A stretch of DNA of 20,399 bases from JBBIRM01 sp037441765 (GCA_037441765.1 JBBIRM010000037.1:1-20399), one strand, 5' to 3'; numbered from the stretch's first letter, positions 7,126-15,678 are shown. The notes: generated by a model not told the origin, from the sequence alone. Program-made: numbers and translations.

Positions 7126-8514
7126 ATGAGTATTGTTGTCGATCAAATTATTGATCAAACCCTTGCAATTCTCAAAAAGAAGCCCTTAGAAGGCTATGAG
7201 ATTTATCTTGAGGAATCCTCACATTTTGATGTCGACTCCAATGAAGGGAGGGTGGGTAGCCTCCAGGCCTCTCGTTCCTGGGGAATGGCCCTTCGAATTT
7301 TAAATCGACAGAGAATGGGTTTTTCTTATATCACTTCTTCAGAGATACAAACTACCTCCTGGAAGGGTTTTTCCACCAACTTGGAACAATTAATTGAAGA
7401 GGCGATTGCAAGCACAGAAGCGATTTCTCCTGATCCCTGCTACGATTTTGCACCCGATCTCGATGCCCCCCTCCCTTCCTTGCCCATTTATGATGAGAAG
7501 TTAATGAGGGTTTCAGAGAAGGTGAAGATCGAGAAGGCAAGGCTTTTGGAGGAGACCGCCCGAGGGGTAGATCCGAAAAGGATCCAAAAGGTAAGAAAAG
7601 CTTCCTATCAAGACACCATTTCCCAAAGGACATTGATCAATTCCAATGGACTTCAGTTTTCATATCAATTCACCCTTGTCTCAGCAAATGTCACCGCTGT
7701 GGCTGAGGAGTCAGGAGAATCGGAGATGGGATGGGAGTTTGATTTCTCCCATTTTTTTAATGACCTTGATGTAGAAAAGGTAGGAAAAGAGGCTGCCCAG
7801 AAGGCAATTGAAAGATTGGGAGGTAGGAGGATCAAATCCGGGATATATCCTGCGATTCTTAAAAATCATGTGGCCTCAGAATTTTTATCACTTCTTTCGC
7901 ATTCTTTTCTGGCAGAACAGGTTCAAAAAGGAAAATCTCCCCTGAAAGGTAAATTAGGAGAAAGATACTTTTCCCCTCTTATCTCAATATTAGATGATGG
8001 ACGTCACCCAAAAGGAATTTCAACCTCACCGATAGATGGAGAGGGCACGCCAACTCAAAGAACTCTTCTGGTCAACCAAGGTGTAGTGGCAGGATTTTTG
8101 TATGACCGGTATTGGGCCAGTAGGGGGGGGCTTTCAATCCCTGTAACCTCAACTGGAAATAGCAAGAGATCAGGCATTCATTCTCCTCCTGTGTTGGGAG
8201 TTTCAAATTTATATATTGAACCAGGAGAATATCCAATCGGTAGACTTCTTAAAGAGTTACATATGGGGGTTGTGATTGAAGAGGTGATGGGTCTTCATAC
8301 CGTTGATCCCATTTCTGGGGAATTTTCACTTGGTTGTTCAGGTGATTGGTTTGAACAGGGGGGAAAGGCCTATCCAGTCAAATCGATTGCCATCGCTGGA
8401 AATCTTTTTAAACTCTTTCAGGATGTCCTCAAGGTTGGGAATGATTTACGTTTTTTTGGAAGCGTTGGATCCCCAAGCCTCTTAATCGAAAGTTTGATAA
8501 TAAGTGGAGATTAA
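7126..8514 (+). CDS. pmbA: TldD/PmbA family protein, PmbA (TldE) type
   Basis: One half of the TldD-TldE (PmbA) metalloprotease, which in enterobacteria processes microcin B17 and degrades CcdA. The 462-residue product shows the family N-terminal domain (about 20-120, with GMALRILNRQRMGFSYIT) and C-terminal domain (ILKNHVASEFLSLLSHSF and the terminal SLLIESLIISGD). It has no HExxxH zinc motif, which places it with the non-metal-binding PmbA/TldE subunit rather than TldD. No TldD gene is seen in the window, so the catalytic partner must be elsewhere or absent. It lies 64 bp after fabH. The start codon ATG 7126 has no strong Shine-Dalgarno, but conserved sequence begins soon after it. It is the last gene of the forward cluster before a fresh promoter at 8575. 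Confidence 0.9.
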   Translation: MSIVVDQIIDQTLAILKKKPLEGYEIYLEESSHFDVDSNEGRVGSLQASRSWGMALRILNRQRMGFSYITSSEIQTTSWKGFSTNLEQLIEEAIASTEAISPDPCYDFAPDLDAPLPSLPIYDEKLMRVSEKVKIEKARLLEETARGVDPKRIQKVRKASYQDTISQRTLINSNGLQFSYQFTLVSANVTAVAEESGESEMGWEFDFSHFFNDLDVEKVGKEAAQKAIERLGGRRIKSGIYPAILKNHVASEFLSLLSHSFLAEQVQKGKSPLKGKLGERYFSPLISILDDGRHPKGISTSPIDGEGTPTQRTLLVNQGVVAGFLYDRYWASRGGLSIPVTSTGNSKRSGIHSPPVLGVSNLYIEPGEYPIGRLLKELHMGVVIEEVMGLHTVDPISGEFSLGCSGDWFEQGGKAYPVKSIAIAGNLFKLFQDVLKVGNDLRFFGSVGSPSLLIESLIISGD

Positions 8515-8574
8515 AAAGGGTTTTAATTTCTCAAAAAGAAGAAGCCTTTTAGAGATTAAGAGAAGGTCACTTAC

Positions 8575-8602
8575 TTGACAAATTACACAATTTTATCATA
8601 AT
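8575..8602 (+). promoter_or_regulatory. Near-consensus sigma70 promoter for the MoaD-like gene
   Basis: TTGACA (8575-8580, 6/6) and CATAAT (8597-8602, 5/6) are separated by 16 nt. Transcription would begin near 8609, about 20 nt before the ATG at 8629. This is the best promoter match I found in the window and it suggests the small gene is expressed on its own rather than by read-through from pmbA. Confidence 0.65.
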
Positions 8603-8628
8603 TTAATAATGGGTGATATTAGAGAAAT

Positions 8629-8889
8629 ATGAAGGTTAAGCTTAAATTTTTTGGATTTCCCGAGGTGGAGGAAAGGGTAGGGGGCAAAGAGATTGACCTC
8701 GAATTTAATGGCCAGACCTATGGTGACCTCCTAAAATGCCTTCAAAAAACTTATGGGGAGTCTATTAAAAATACTCTATGGCAACAGGTTCTTAGAAACG
8801 GCAAGGAATGGATCCGAAGGGATGCTCTCAAATACAACTTGCAGGACGGTGACCAATTGAGTTTTCTCCGAATGATCCCTGGCGGATAG
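8629..8889 (+). CDS. MoaD/ThiS-like sulfur-carrier protein
   Basis: Small ubiquitin-fold protein of 86 residues ending in LRMIPGG. The C-terminal Gly-Gly is the site that is adenylated and thiocarboxylated in MoaD and ThiS. The N-terminal strand MKVKLKFFGFPE and the near-C-terminal LQDGDQLSFLRMIPGG fit the fold. Length suits MoaD (about 80) better than ThiS (about 65). The neighbour in the convergent direction is a tungsten-type aldehyde oxidoreductase cluster, and MoaD-like genes often accompany AOR genes (for example in the Aromatoleum aor operon), so a role in making the pterin cofactor is likely but inferred. It has its own promoter at 8575 and only a weak Shine-Dalgarno (AGAGAA). Its stop codon lies 9 nt from the stop of the facing gene. 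A sulfur carrier for another pathway is the main alternative. Confidence 0.85.
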   Translation: MKVKLKFFGFPEVEERVGGKEIDLEFNGQTYGDLLKCLQKTYGESIKNTLWQQVLRNGKEWIRRDALKYNLQDGDQLSFLRMIPGG

Positions 8890-8898
8890 TAATAAAAC

Positions 8899-10134
8899 TC
8901 AGAGGTCAAGGATCTTACCAATATTTCCCCAATAGGCGCCCTCAATAATGGTATGAAGAATCTCTTTACTTTTCTCTCTTGGGATGGGGCGGGGAGAAGC
9001 ATCGAGTTTCACTCTATTCTGGGAGCCTTCATCGACAGCCTTTGTAATTAAATCTTCTGAAAAGTCTTTAAATTCTTTTAATGTGAGGGGGAAGTCAATC
9101 TTTCGATAAAATTCGAATAATCCCTTAACAAATGCTCTTGTTATATCTTTAGAATCCTGAATTCCCATTAATTCAGCGACACGTTTTATCTTTTCTCTAA
9201 TAAAGGGCGCATAATAAGCCGAGTAATAAGGGAGCATTACTGCTACTGCTTCTCCGTGATCCATAACACCGCTCCAGCTGAAAGAGTTTAAATGAGGAAG
9301 ACCTGCTTGTTTATAGTAGAGGACAGTTCCACCTAAGGCGCTGGCAAGGGACATCATCCTTCTTGCCTCCTTATCTTGACCATCTCTCAAAACCCTGGGA
9401 AGGCCTTCGAAAACAAGATTTAATCCTATAAGCGCCCGGTGATTAGCTTCAGGGTCTATGCCATCATCCACATTATTAAAATAGCCTTCCATCAGATGGG
9501 TCATCGTATCCAATCCTGTTACCCTCGAAATATGAGTCCCGCAGGAATATGTAAGTTCAGGATCAATGATGGCCCCTGAAGGGACAATAGCAGGATCTGA
9601 TATTAACTTTTTTACACGAAGATGAGTGTCCGTGATGACCGAAAATTTAGTGAGTTCACTACCTGTTCCACTGGTCGTGGGAACCGCAATGAGGTTCATG
9701 ATCTTTTTAACCTTTTGGGATACCATCCCTACTCCAAAATATTGATCGACCTCCCCTTCCTTGATTGTTCCTAATATGCCTGCTGCCTTGGCCGCATCGA
9801 TTACTGAGCCCCCTCCAATGGCAAGGAGAAGATTAAAATTCTTTGCCAAGAGGTGATAGGTAACCCGATAAACCGTCTCCTTACTTGGGTTTGGTTCAAC
9901 CCCCTCAACAACTCCATAGTTTAATAGGTTTTTTTCTAAGGATTGAAGAATACGGTCCAGCATTCCTGATTTTCTTATCGAACCCCTTCCGAGGATCAGA
10001 AGAACTCTTTCCCCATACCTCTTTGCAGTTTCACCAACGTGGGCCGAAGTTCCTTCCCCAAATTGGATCTTTGTGGGGGTCCAGATTTTTAACATCCTCT
10101 CTGCTTCTTTTATTATCTTTTCTATCTCTCTCAT
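8899..10134 (-). CDS. Iron-containing alcohol dehydrogenase family protein
   Basis: NAD(P)-dependent alcohol dehydrogenase of the group III (iron) family; it would interconvert an alcohol or hydroxyacid with its aldehyde. In the 411-residue product the nucleotide-binding motif is GGGSVIDAAK (107-116) and the conserved VPTTSGTGSE follows at 151-160. The expected metal ligands are D209 and H213 (DTMTH), H281 and H293. H281 and H293 are 12 residues apart, against 14 in well-known members, and the extra conserved His four residues after the first is absent, so the metal loop is unusual. I chose ATG 10134 (MREIEKIIKEAERML) because the longer frame from TTG 10203 adds low-quality sequence; ATG 10095 is another possible start. 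It lies downstream of the AOR gene on the same strand and is probably the last gene of that operon. It may handle the aldehyde made or used by AOR. Confidence 0.88.
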   Translation of the reverse strand: MREIEKIIKEAERMLKIWTPTKIQFGEGTSAHVGETAKRYGERVLLILGRGSIRKSGMLDRILQSLEKNLLNYGVVEGVEPNPSKETVYRVTYHLLAKNFNLLLAIGGGSVIDAAKAAGILGTIKEGEVDQYFGVGMVSQKVKKIMNLIAVPTTSGTGSELTKFSVITDTHLRVKKLISDPAIVPSGAIIDPELTYSCGTHISRVTGLDTMTHLMEGYFNNVDDGIDPEANHRALIGLNLVFEGLPRVLRDGQDKEARRMMSLASALGGTVLYYKQAGLPHLNSFSWSGVMDHGEAVAVMLPYYSAYYAPFIREKIKRVAELMGIQDSKDITRAFVKGLFEFYRKIDFPLTLKEFKDFSEDLITKAVDEGSQNRVKLDASPRPIPREKSKEILHTIIEGAYWGNIGKILDL

Positions 10135-10227
10135 CACGGATGTTTTTAAATTGAAATATAAAGGAGAGGAATACTTTAAATGAGCATTCCCCTCCTCTTT
10201 CAACCGGATCGAAATTAGATAAAAAAT

Positions 10228-12108
10228 TTAAATCTCTTCCGCATATTTTTCCATACCTAACCTCTCAAGTAATGCTGGAGTAGGAATACCATTTTCATCC
10301 CACCCACGAACTTTGTAATATCCATTAATCGCCTCATCCAATCCTAAAGGTACTTTTCCCGCAACTGGACCTTCACTCACTGGCTCCATAAATCTTTTTG
10401 GGTATTGGAAGTCGTGCTCTTTTCTCCATCCATAGCGGATGTTTAAAATCTTCTGAAGGGTGGTAATCCTTTCTCCACATTTTCGGAGGTCGTCAAGATT
10501 CCATCCAAGCCCGCAAACAGCATTAAGAGTATTGGTCAAATCCGTAAGGGTATAACCACTGAATTCCTGAAATTTACAGTGTCCTGCAGAGTTGATCACG
10601 TTACAATAATCGTGGAATTTGGCATTGTAATCGGGTAAATTTTTCCAATCCCAACGTTCCTCATTCGTTACGTCACCTATTCCCCACTCAGGGAGGCGGA
10701 CGTTGCACACCCAGATGTGCTGGGAGTTACCACGTTCATGGTTTGGTCCTGAAGCAACACCTGTGCAGTAATTTAAGGCGGAGATGTATTGGGCCCGCCA
10801 GTTGTGGGCTGCAATTTCCTGGCCCTTCATCGCCACTGCCCAGTTTTCTGAACCCTTCCCTATTCTTTGGGCAGCGTATTGGCATCCTTCGCCGAGTAGA
10901 TAAGCAAGTCCACCTTCCCGAAAAGCGATCTTCTTCGTCAACTCAATTACCGCTTCGTGATTACCCCACGTTAATTCAAGGCCGTAGGTATCCTTTTTTG
11001 TAATCACACCTTTCTCATAGCATTCCATGGCCCAGGCAATGATTGTACCTAAAGAAATGGTATCCATAGAATATTTGTCTGCCAGTTCACAGGCATAAGC
11101 AATTGCTTTGACATCTGAACACATTGTATCATAACCCATCATAGCCAAGGATTCGTATTCTGGTCCCTTTCCCTTAAATCGATATGGACCTTCTTTAACT
11201 TCACAGTAATTATGGCACTGAACGACACAGTATTTGCAAGGCCAGGGTTTTGCATTTAATTCCTTAGCGTAATTTGAGGCATGCCAGGCTTTTACCCCTT
11301 CTGGCCAATCCCCTAAACGATAGTTCTTAATGGGGAGATTTCCTTGTGGGGCAAATAATTCTGTGGCTGAAGCAGTCCCCACCCGTTTGGTTTGAAGCCA
11401 CTCAGGTTTCTGTGAATCGATCATGGCAAGTCTTCGATTAATCTCTTTGTTTAACCTATTCAATTCCGATTGGTCATGATATTTCAATTTCTGACTCCCC
11501 CGAATGGCAATGGCCTTCAGAAGCTTTGATCCCATTACAGTGCCCATCCCACATCGACCACAGTAGGATTTCTTTCGTGTTTGAATATTTCCGAAACGAA
11601 CACCGCGCTCCGCAGCCTGGCCAATGCTAGCCACTTCGAATTCATCCCCCTCGGCTTCATGTATTGCATCTTCGGTCTCATAGGCATCCTTTCCCCAAAG
11701 ACGGCCCGCAGATTTGAGCACCGCCTTGTCATCATCAACAACGAGATAGACAGGTTTTTCTGCTCGACCTGTCACAACAATAGCGTCATAACCTGCAGCC
11801 TTCATTTCTATCCCAAATGTGGCAGTACCTGCAGATCCTGTGTTCATAAAAATCGAAGGAGAAATAGCAGTTGTGGCCCATTTCCCTGCTCCACTTTGGT
11901 GAATTCCATTGAGAATCCCTGCTGCCAGAGTAAGACAGTTGGCTGGGTCAAATGGAAGCGTACCACGAGGGGACTCCCTCCACATGAAATAAGCTCCTAG
12001 TCCTTCCCCTCCTAAGAAATATTCGTAAATTTCATCGGGCACCTTTTCAGTTTTCACGGTTCTTTGGCTTAAATCAACCCTCAAGACTTTATTCCACACG
12101 CCTTTCAT
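10228..12108 (-). CDS. Aldehyde:ferredoxin oxidoreductase (tungsten AOR family)
   Basis: Tungstopterin and iron-sulfur enzyme that oxidises aldehydes to acids with ferredoxin, or runs in reverse. The 626-residue product has the full family length. The [4Fe-4S] ligands appear as C291, C294 and C298 (CKYCVVQC), with the fourth in GHCKF at C511. N-terminal pterin-binding features include FLGGEGLGAY (31-40) and GSAGTATFGIEMKAAGYDAIV (91-111, motif abbreviated by position). Around 181-194 the usual R-G-G-x-G-x-VMGSK motif reads RCGMGTVMGSK with C183 and C186, two extra cysteines. ATG 12108 follows a strong AGGAGG. The Fe-type ADH follows after about 90 bp and the LIV-type permease precedes it by 87 bp. 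No ferredoxin or AorA/AorC-like electron-transfer gene is in the window. Other AOR-family roles, such as BamB-like or YdhV-like, are possible. Confidence 0.93.
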   Translation of the reverse strand: MKGVWNKVLRVDLSQRTVKTEKVPDEIYEYFLGGEGLGAYFMWRESPRGTLPFDPANCLTLAAGILNGIHQSGAGKWATTAISPSIFMNTGSAGTATFGIEMKAAGYDAIVVTGRAEKPVYLVVDDDKAVLKSAGRLWGKDAYETEDAIHEAEGDEFEVASIGQAAERGVRFGNIQTRKKSYCGRCGMGTVMGSKLLKAIAIRGSQKLKYHDQSELNRLNKEINRRLAMIDSQKPEWLQTKRVGTASATELFAPQGNLPIKNYRLGDWPEGVKAWHASNYAKELNAKPWPCKYCVVQCHNYCEVKEGPYRFKGKGPEYESLAMMGYDTMCSDVKAIAYACELADKYSMDTISLGTIIAWAMECYEKGVITKKDTYGLELTWGNHEAVIELTKKIAFREGGLAYLLGEGCQYAAQRIGKGSENWAVAMKGQEIAAHNWRAQYISALNYCTGVASGPNHERGNSQHIWVCNVRLPEWGIGDVTNEERWDWKNLPDYNAKFHDYCNVINSAGHCKFQEFSGYTLTDLTNTLNAVCGLGWNLDDLRKCGERITTLQKILNIRYGWRKEHDFQYPKRFMEPVSEGPVAGKVPLGLDEAINGYYKVRGWDENGIPTPALLERLGMEKYAEEI

Positions 12109-12130
12109 AAAAGTTATCCTCCTTTCATCT

Positions 12131-12158
12131 TTTATCAGATTTAAGTCTAACGGTTCAA
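12131..12158 (-). promoter_or_regulatory. Weak possible promoter before the AOR gene
   Basis: On the minus strand TTGAAC (12158-12153) and GATAAA (12136-12131) are 16 nt apart, 4/6 matches each. It would allow AOR and ADH to be expressed apart from the transporter genes. The match is poor and could be chance. Confidence 0.22.
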
Positions 12159-12195
12159 TTTTTTCCAGTCCTTTTAAGTGATAGATTTTTTTAAT

Positions 12196-13029
12196 TTAAA
12201 TATCAATGGGTCTAAAAATCAATACAGTTGCCATCACTATGAAAACCATTGTCTCAGCACCTTGAGACCAGTACCTTGCGGTAATAGACATCACCATTCC
12301 CAAGGTAAAGGCGGAGATAAATGTTCCATTTAGGTTTCCCATTCCACCTACGATGATGACAGCAAAGCTTAATAAGAGTATAGAAAGTCCCATATAGGGA
12401 TGGACAGAACTCATGGGAGCATACAGAACCCCTCCTAAGGCAGCAAGGGCACTTCCTAATACAAATACAATAGAAAAATATTTGTTCACATTGATCCCAA
12501 GGCATCTCACGCCATCTTTATCCTCCAGAGCGGCTATAACAATCTTTCCAACAATGGTCTTTTTGAAAAATAGGTTGAGAGCAAAAAAGAGAAGAATCGC
12601 AATGACGACAATAAGAATTCTATAAGTAGGAAGCGAGAGTCCCCAAAGCGTAATATAGCTTCCGATGGGATCACTGATGGGATATGGCCTGACCCCCCAA
12701 ATCCATTTGATCGCATCGACCCCAATCAGTGCAATTGCAAAGGTAGCAATAAAGGTGTAATCGAGTGATTCACCATAAAGCCTCCGAATTATAAATCTTT
12801 CAATGAGATAGCCGATCGGAATGACTGTAAGGATTGCAAATAGGACACCAAAGTGAAAATGCCATTTGAGAAAATTGACAAGTGTAATTAGTATATAGAC
12901 CCCTATGGTGTAGGTAATGGTATGAGCGAAATTAATTACTCTCATCGTCCCAAATGTTAATGAAAAACCAATAGAGATAAAATAAAGAATTGCACCAATG
13001 GTCAGTCCATAGACAATAGTGTAAATCAC
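12196..13029 (-). CDS. livH: LIV-type ABC transporter permease, LivH family
   Basis: One of two inner-membrane permeases of a branched-chain-amino-acid-type (HAAT) importer. The 277-residue product is strongly hydrophobic, with about eight membrane segments, and contains the family pieces GTMRVINFAH (27-36), DGVRCLGIN and AVIIVGGMGNLNGTFISAF towards the end. The start is GTG at 13029, two nucleotides after the livM stop, with GGGAGG about 10 nt upstream. There is no in-frame ATG near the beginning of the conserved sequence. It is the last transporter gene, 87 bp before AOR. Transporters of this family carry amino acids, amides, urea or aromatic and dicarboxylic acids, so the gene name does not fix the substrate. 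Confidence 0.9.
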   Translation of the reverse strand: MIYTIVYGLTIGAILYFISIGFSLTFGTMRVINFAHTITYTIGVYILITLVNFLKWHFHFGVLFAILTVIPIGYLIERFIIRRLYGESLDYTFIATFAIALIGVDAIKWIWGVRPYPISDPIGSYITLWGLSLPTYRILIVVIAILLFFALNLFFKKTIVGKIVIAALEDKDGVRCLGINVNKYFSIVFVLGSALAALGGVLYAPMSSVHPYMGLSILLLSFAVIIVGGMGNLNGTFISAFTLGMVMSITARYWSQGAETMVFIVMATVLIFRPIDI

Positions 13030-13031
13030 TT

Positions 13032-14057
13032 TTAGATAGCCTCCCTTTTTAAAAATCTCGAAACTACTCCACCCCGTTCCAAATAATCAAAAAATTTTTG
13101 AAGATATCCCCAAACCCCCATCCTGAATCTAAAGACAATAATCAGAAGGGAAAATCCTAAGAACATTTCCCAACGATAAATATATATGGGTAAAAAATTG
13201 CTGATTACCATATAGATCATCCCTCCGATAATGGCTCCGTAAAGATGACCTGACCCTCCGATGAGGCAAGCGAAAACAACTCCGACATTGCCGTTAACAT
13301 CCATTGCATTTGGGTTAACGAAATTATAATTCAGTGCAGTTAATACCCCTGCAAGCCCTGCTATGCCTCCAGCAATAACAAAGGTTAACCATTTGTAAAG
13401 AAAGGTGTTGTAACCAAGAAATCTTACCCTTGTCTCATCTTCCTTAATCGATCTGATTAGTATTCCATAAGGTGAGGAGGTTAACTTTCTCAAAAAATAA
13501 AAAACTAATAATAGACAGATTAAGACAAATACAAACATCGCTGGTCGGCTACTCAAGTTAAGAAAACCTAATTTTGAAGGGCTTACTCCAAATCCATCTT
13601 CACCCCTTGTAATTCCTCGAAGAGGTGAAAGGACAAGAAAAAAACCAATATGGTTGAAAGCCAAATTGATCAAAGCGAAACAAGCGCCTGTGGCTCTGAC
13701 TGTGATTAGGCCAAGAATCATAGCCAATAATCCAGCAAAGACAACTCCTATAAAAATGGCCAAAAGGAAATTTCCGCTTATATAGTTGATAAAAAGCCCA
13801 CATCCATATGCACCAGTGCCAAGATACAGCATGTGGCCAAAGGAGAGCCGGCCCATATATCCATAGAGTAAATCAAAGGACATAGCAAAGATACAGAAGA
13901 TCATAAAATCCGTCACCCTATGGGTCGAAAGCAGAGGTGTAGCCAGAAGAAAAAAGATAGCAATTAGGATTAAACCTATTATTCCACGATCCCTTGAAAA
14001 CATGCCAATAGAATTGGGTAAATCTTCACCTGATTTCCTTTTAAAGTAATTTTCCAT
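13032..14057 (-). CDS. livM: LIV-type ABC transporter permease, LivM family
   Basis: Second inner-membrane permease of the LIV-type importer. The 341-residue product has about nine hydrophobic segments, preceded by a charged cytoplasmic N-terminus (MENYFKRKSGEDLPN). Family landmarks are the segment LSFGHMLYLGTGAYG (about 71-85), TGACFALINLAF and FACLIGGSGHLYGAIIGG near the C-terminal third. AAGGAG lies about 12 nt before ATG 14057. It is followed after 2 nt by livH and preceded by 39 bp from livF, so the genes are clearly co-transcribed. The gene order here (binding protein, G, F, M, H) differs from the E. coli K-H-M-G-F order. Confidence 0.91.
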   Translation of the reverse strand: MENYFKRKSGEDLPNSIGMFSRDRGIIGLILIAIFFLLATPLLSTHRVTDFMIFCIFAMSFDLLYGYMGRLSFGHMLYLGTGAYGCGLFINYISGNFLLAIFIGVVFAGLLAMILGLITVRATGACFALINLAFNHIGFFLVLSPLRGITRGEDGFGVSPSKLGFLNLSSRPAMFVFVLICLLLVFYFLRKLTSSPYGILIRSIKEDETRVRFLGYNTFLYKWLTFVIAGGIAGLAGVLTALNYNFVNPNAMDVNGNVGVVFACLIGGSGHLYGAIIGGMIYMVISNFLPIYIYRWEMFLGFSLLIIVFRFRMGVWGYLQKFFDYLERGGVVSRFLKREAI

Positions 14058-14096
14058 TTTATATAGAAACTCCTTTTACCATCTTCTCCAAAACTA

Positions 14097-14786
14097 TTAA
14101 AGAAATACTTCTAATTCTTCCGTTTGCTTAATCTGAGATTTATCAGTAATTGCCTTGACCACCTTACCTTCTTTGAGAATGTAAAGTCTATCGGCCAGCC
14201 GGTTCATCATAGCAAGATTCTGCTCAACGATGATAGCAGAAATTTTCTCTTTGAGGCTACTAAGGATATTGACAATCTCTTCGATGACAATAGCAGCCAG
14301 TCCCTGTGTTGGTTCGTCGATTAAGAGGAGCCGGGGCTCCCCAACCAAAGCCCGTCCAACTAAAAGAATCTGTCTCTGCCCTCCACTCAACTGACCAGCC
14401 TTTATCTTAAGGAAATCTTTCAATTTTGGATAGATACTAATAACCTTACCTAAAGCCACATCCAATGGTTCACCGCTTGCGAATGCGGCTATTTCTATAT
14501 TCTCCTGGACAGTTAAATTCCCAAAAACTTTCTTTTCCTGCGCAACATATCTAAGCCCTTTTGAATATAGATCCTCTGTAGGAAGACCTGTGATCTCTTG
14601 CCTTTGGTACAGAATAGAGCCCTTTTGAGGTTTTAAAAGGCCAATAATGGTTTTTAGCAGAGTTGTCTTCCCTGCACCATTTCGTCCAATTAAAAAAGCC
14701 ATCTGACCTTTTTCAAGGTTAAGGGAGACGGATTGGAGTACCTTTGCATACCCATAAGCAACATCTAAATCTTTTATTTCGAGCAT
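14097..14786 (-). CDS. livF: LIV-type ABC transporter ATPase, LivF family
   Basis: Cytoplasmic ATPase of the LIV-type importer. The 229-residue length is typical of LivF, which is shorter than LivG. Walker A is GRNGAGKT (34-41), the signature is LSGGQRQ, and Walker B is LLLIDEPTQGLA. The D-loop and H-region appear as TQGLA and AIIVEQN. The start ATG 14786 has AAAGGATGAT directly upstream and lies 18 bp after the livG stop. It should pair with LivG and the two permeases. Confidence 0.93.
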   Translation of the reverse strand: MLEIKDLDVAYGYAKVLQSVSLNLEKGQMAFLIGRNGAGKTTLLKTIIGLLKPQKGSILYQRQEITGLPTEDLYSKGLRYVAQEKKVFGNLTVQENIEIAAFASGEPLDVALGKVISIYPKLKDFLKIKAGQLSGGQRQILLVGRALVGEPRLLLIDEPTQGLAAIVIEEIVNILSSLKEKISAIIVEQNLAMMNRLADRLYILKEGKVVKAITDKSQIKQTEELEVFL

Positions 14787-14804
14787 ATCATCCTTTCTAA
14801 GAAT

Positions 14805-15569
14805 TCATTGGGTCATCTCGCTTCTCCCCCAGTAACATTCTCTGACGGTTGGGTCACAGAGCACATTATTAGGACTTCCCTGGCATATCAATTTCCCTTC
14901 ATTCATTACGCAGAGGCGATCTACAAAGTCCACGATCTTTGATACTTTGTGCTCAATGATGCATAAGGTTAAGTTTTTTTTGATCTGTTGAAGAAGTCCA
15001 AGAACTTCTGAGATCTCCGCATCACTAAGTCCAGACAGGGGTTCGTCTAAAAGGAGGAGTTTTGGATTGAGGGAGAGGGCAATTCCAATTTCCAACATTC
15101 TCTTTGAACCGTAAGGGAGCTCGGAGGTAAGAACCTTTGCCTTTCTTTCGAGTCCAACCATTTTCAGAACTTTGAGACAGCCTTCCAGAATCTCTCTATT
15201 TTTTGTTGTTGAAAAGAAGAATTTTCGAGGGGAGGTGTGCAGTTCATTGAATCGAATGATTGAAAGAACAAGATTTTCCCAAACCGTCATGGTATTAAAA
15301 ACAGAGACGAGCTGGAAGGTCCTTACCATCCCTTTTATAACTCGCTCATGCGGGGAATTTTGAGTGATGTCCTCACCCATGAAGATAATCCTTCCCCCAG
15401 TAGGAGGGAAGAAGCCTGATAGCAAATTAAAGAGGGTTGTCTTTCCCGAACCATTAGGGCCTATAATGCCAGTTACCTCACCTTTATTGATAGAAAAGTT
15501 TACCTTGTTGACAGCAATAAGACCGCCGAAATGTTTGCTCAGACTTTCTGCGATTAAAATTTGAGGCAT
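14805..15569 (-). CDS. livG: LIV-type ABC transporter ATPase, LivG family
   Basis: Second ATPase of the LIV-type importer. In the 254-residue product Walker A is GPNGSGKT (37-44), Walker B is LLLLDEPLSGLS and the histidine of the switch is in CIIEHKVSKIV. The signature motif reads LPYGSKRMLE instead of the LSYGQQRRLE usual in LivG; the loss of the Ser and the Gln-Gln is noticeable but within the range seen in the family. ATG 15569 has AAGGAC about 6-7 nt upstream. It follows the binding-protein gene after a 177-bp spacer containing a terminator-like hairpin. Confidence 0.92.
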   Translation of the reverse strand: MPQILIAESLSKHFGGLIAVNKVNFSINKGEVTGIIGPNGSGKTTLFNLLSGFFPPTGGRIIFMGEDITQNSPHERVIKGMVRTFQLVSVFNTMTVWENLVLSIIRFNELHTSPRKFFFSTTKNREILEGCLKVLKMVGLERKAKVLTSELPYGSKRMLEIGIALSLNPKLLLLDEPLSGLSDAEISEVLGLLQQIKKNLTLCIIEHKVSKIVDFVDRLCVMNEGKLICQGSPNNVLCDPTVRECYWGRSEMTQ

Positions 15570-15615
15570 AAAAGTCCTTTTTTAATTCAAAATCTCCTCT
15601 TTATTTTGAAAAATG

Positions 15616-15678
15616 GAAGAGGGGCAGTTGGGTTCAACGCTTTAGAACGCAGGTTTTTCCACCCAACTGCCTTTCTTC
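15616..15678 (-). terminator. Terminator-like hairpin after the binding-protein gene
   Basis: Arms 15616-15633 and 15661-15678 are inverted repeats of 18 nt with 16 pairs (core GGCAGTTGGGT/ACCCAACTGCC), with a 27-nt loop. Reading the minus strand, the stem is followed at once by CATTTTTC, a U-tract. Placed between the binding-protein gene and livG, it should end part of the transcripts, protect the upstream mRNA end and so give more binding protein than ATPase and permease. Confidence 0.65.

Noticed and set aside
8515..8574. Terminator after pmbA
   Set aside because: Only a weak AAAAGG/CCTTTT pairing with a long loop; not enough to call.
10135..10203. N-terminal extension of the iron-type ADH from TTG 10203
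   Set aside because: Poor start codon and no family-like sequence in the added 23 residues; ATG 10134 is better, though not certain.
11581..12000. 139-codon forward ORF opposite the AOR gene
   Set aside because: Lies wholly antisense to a well-supported AOR coding region, with no recognisable domain or ribosome-binding site.
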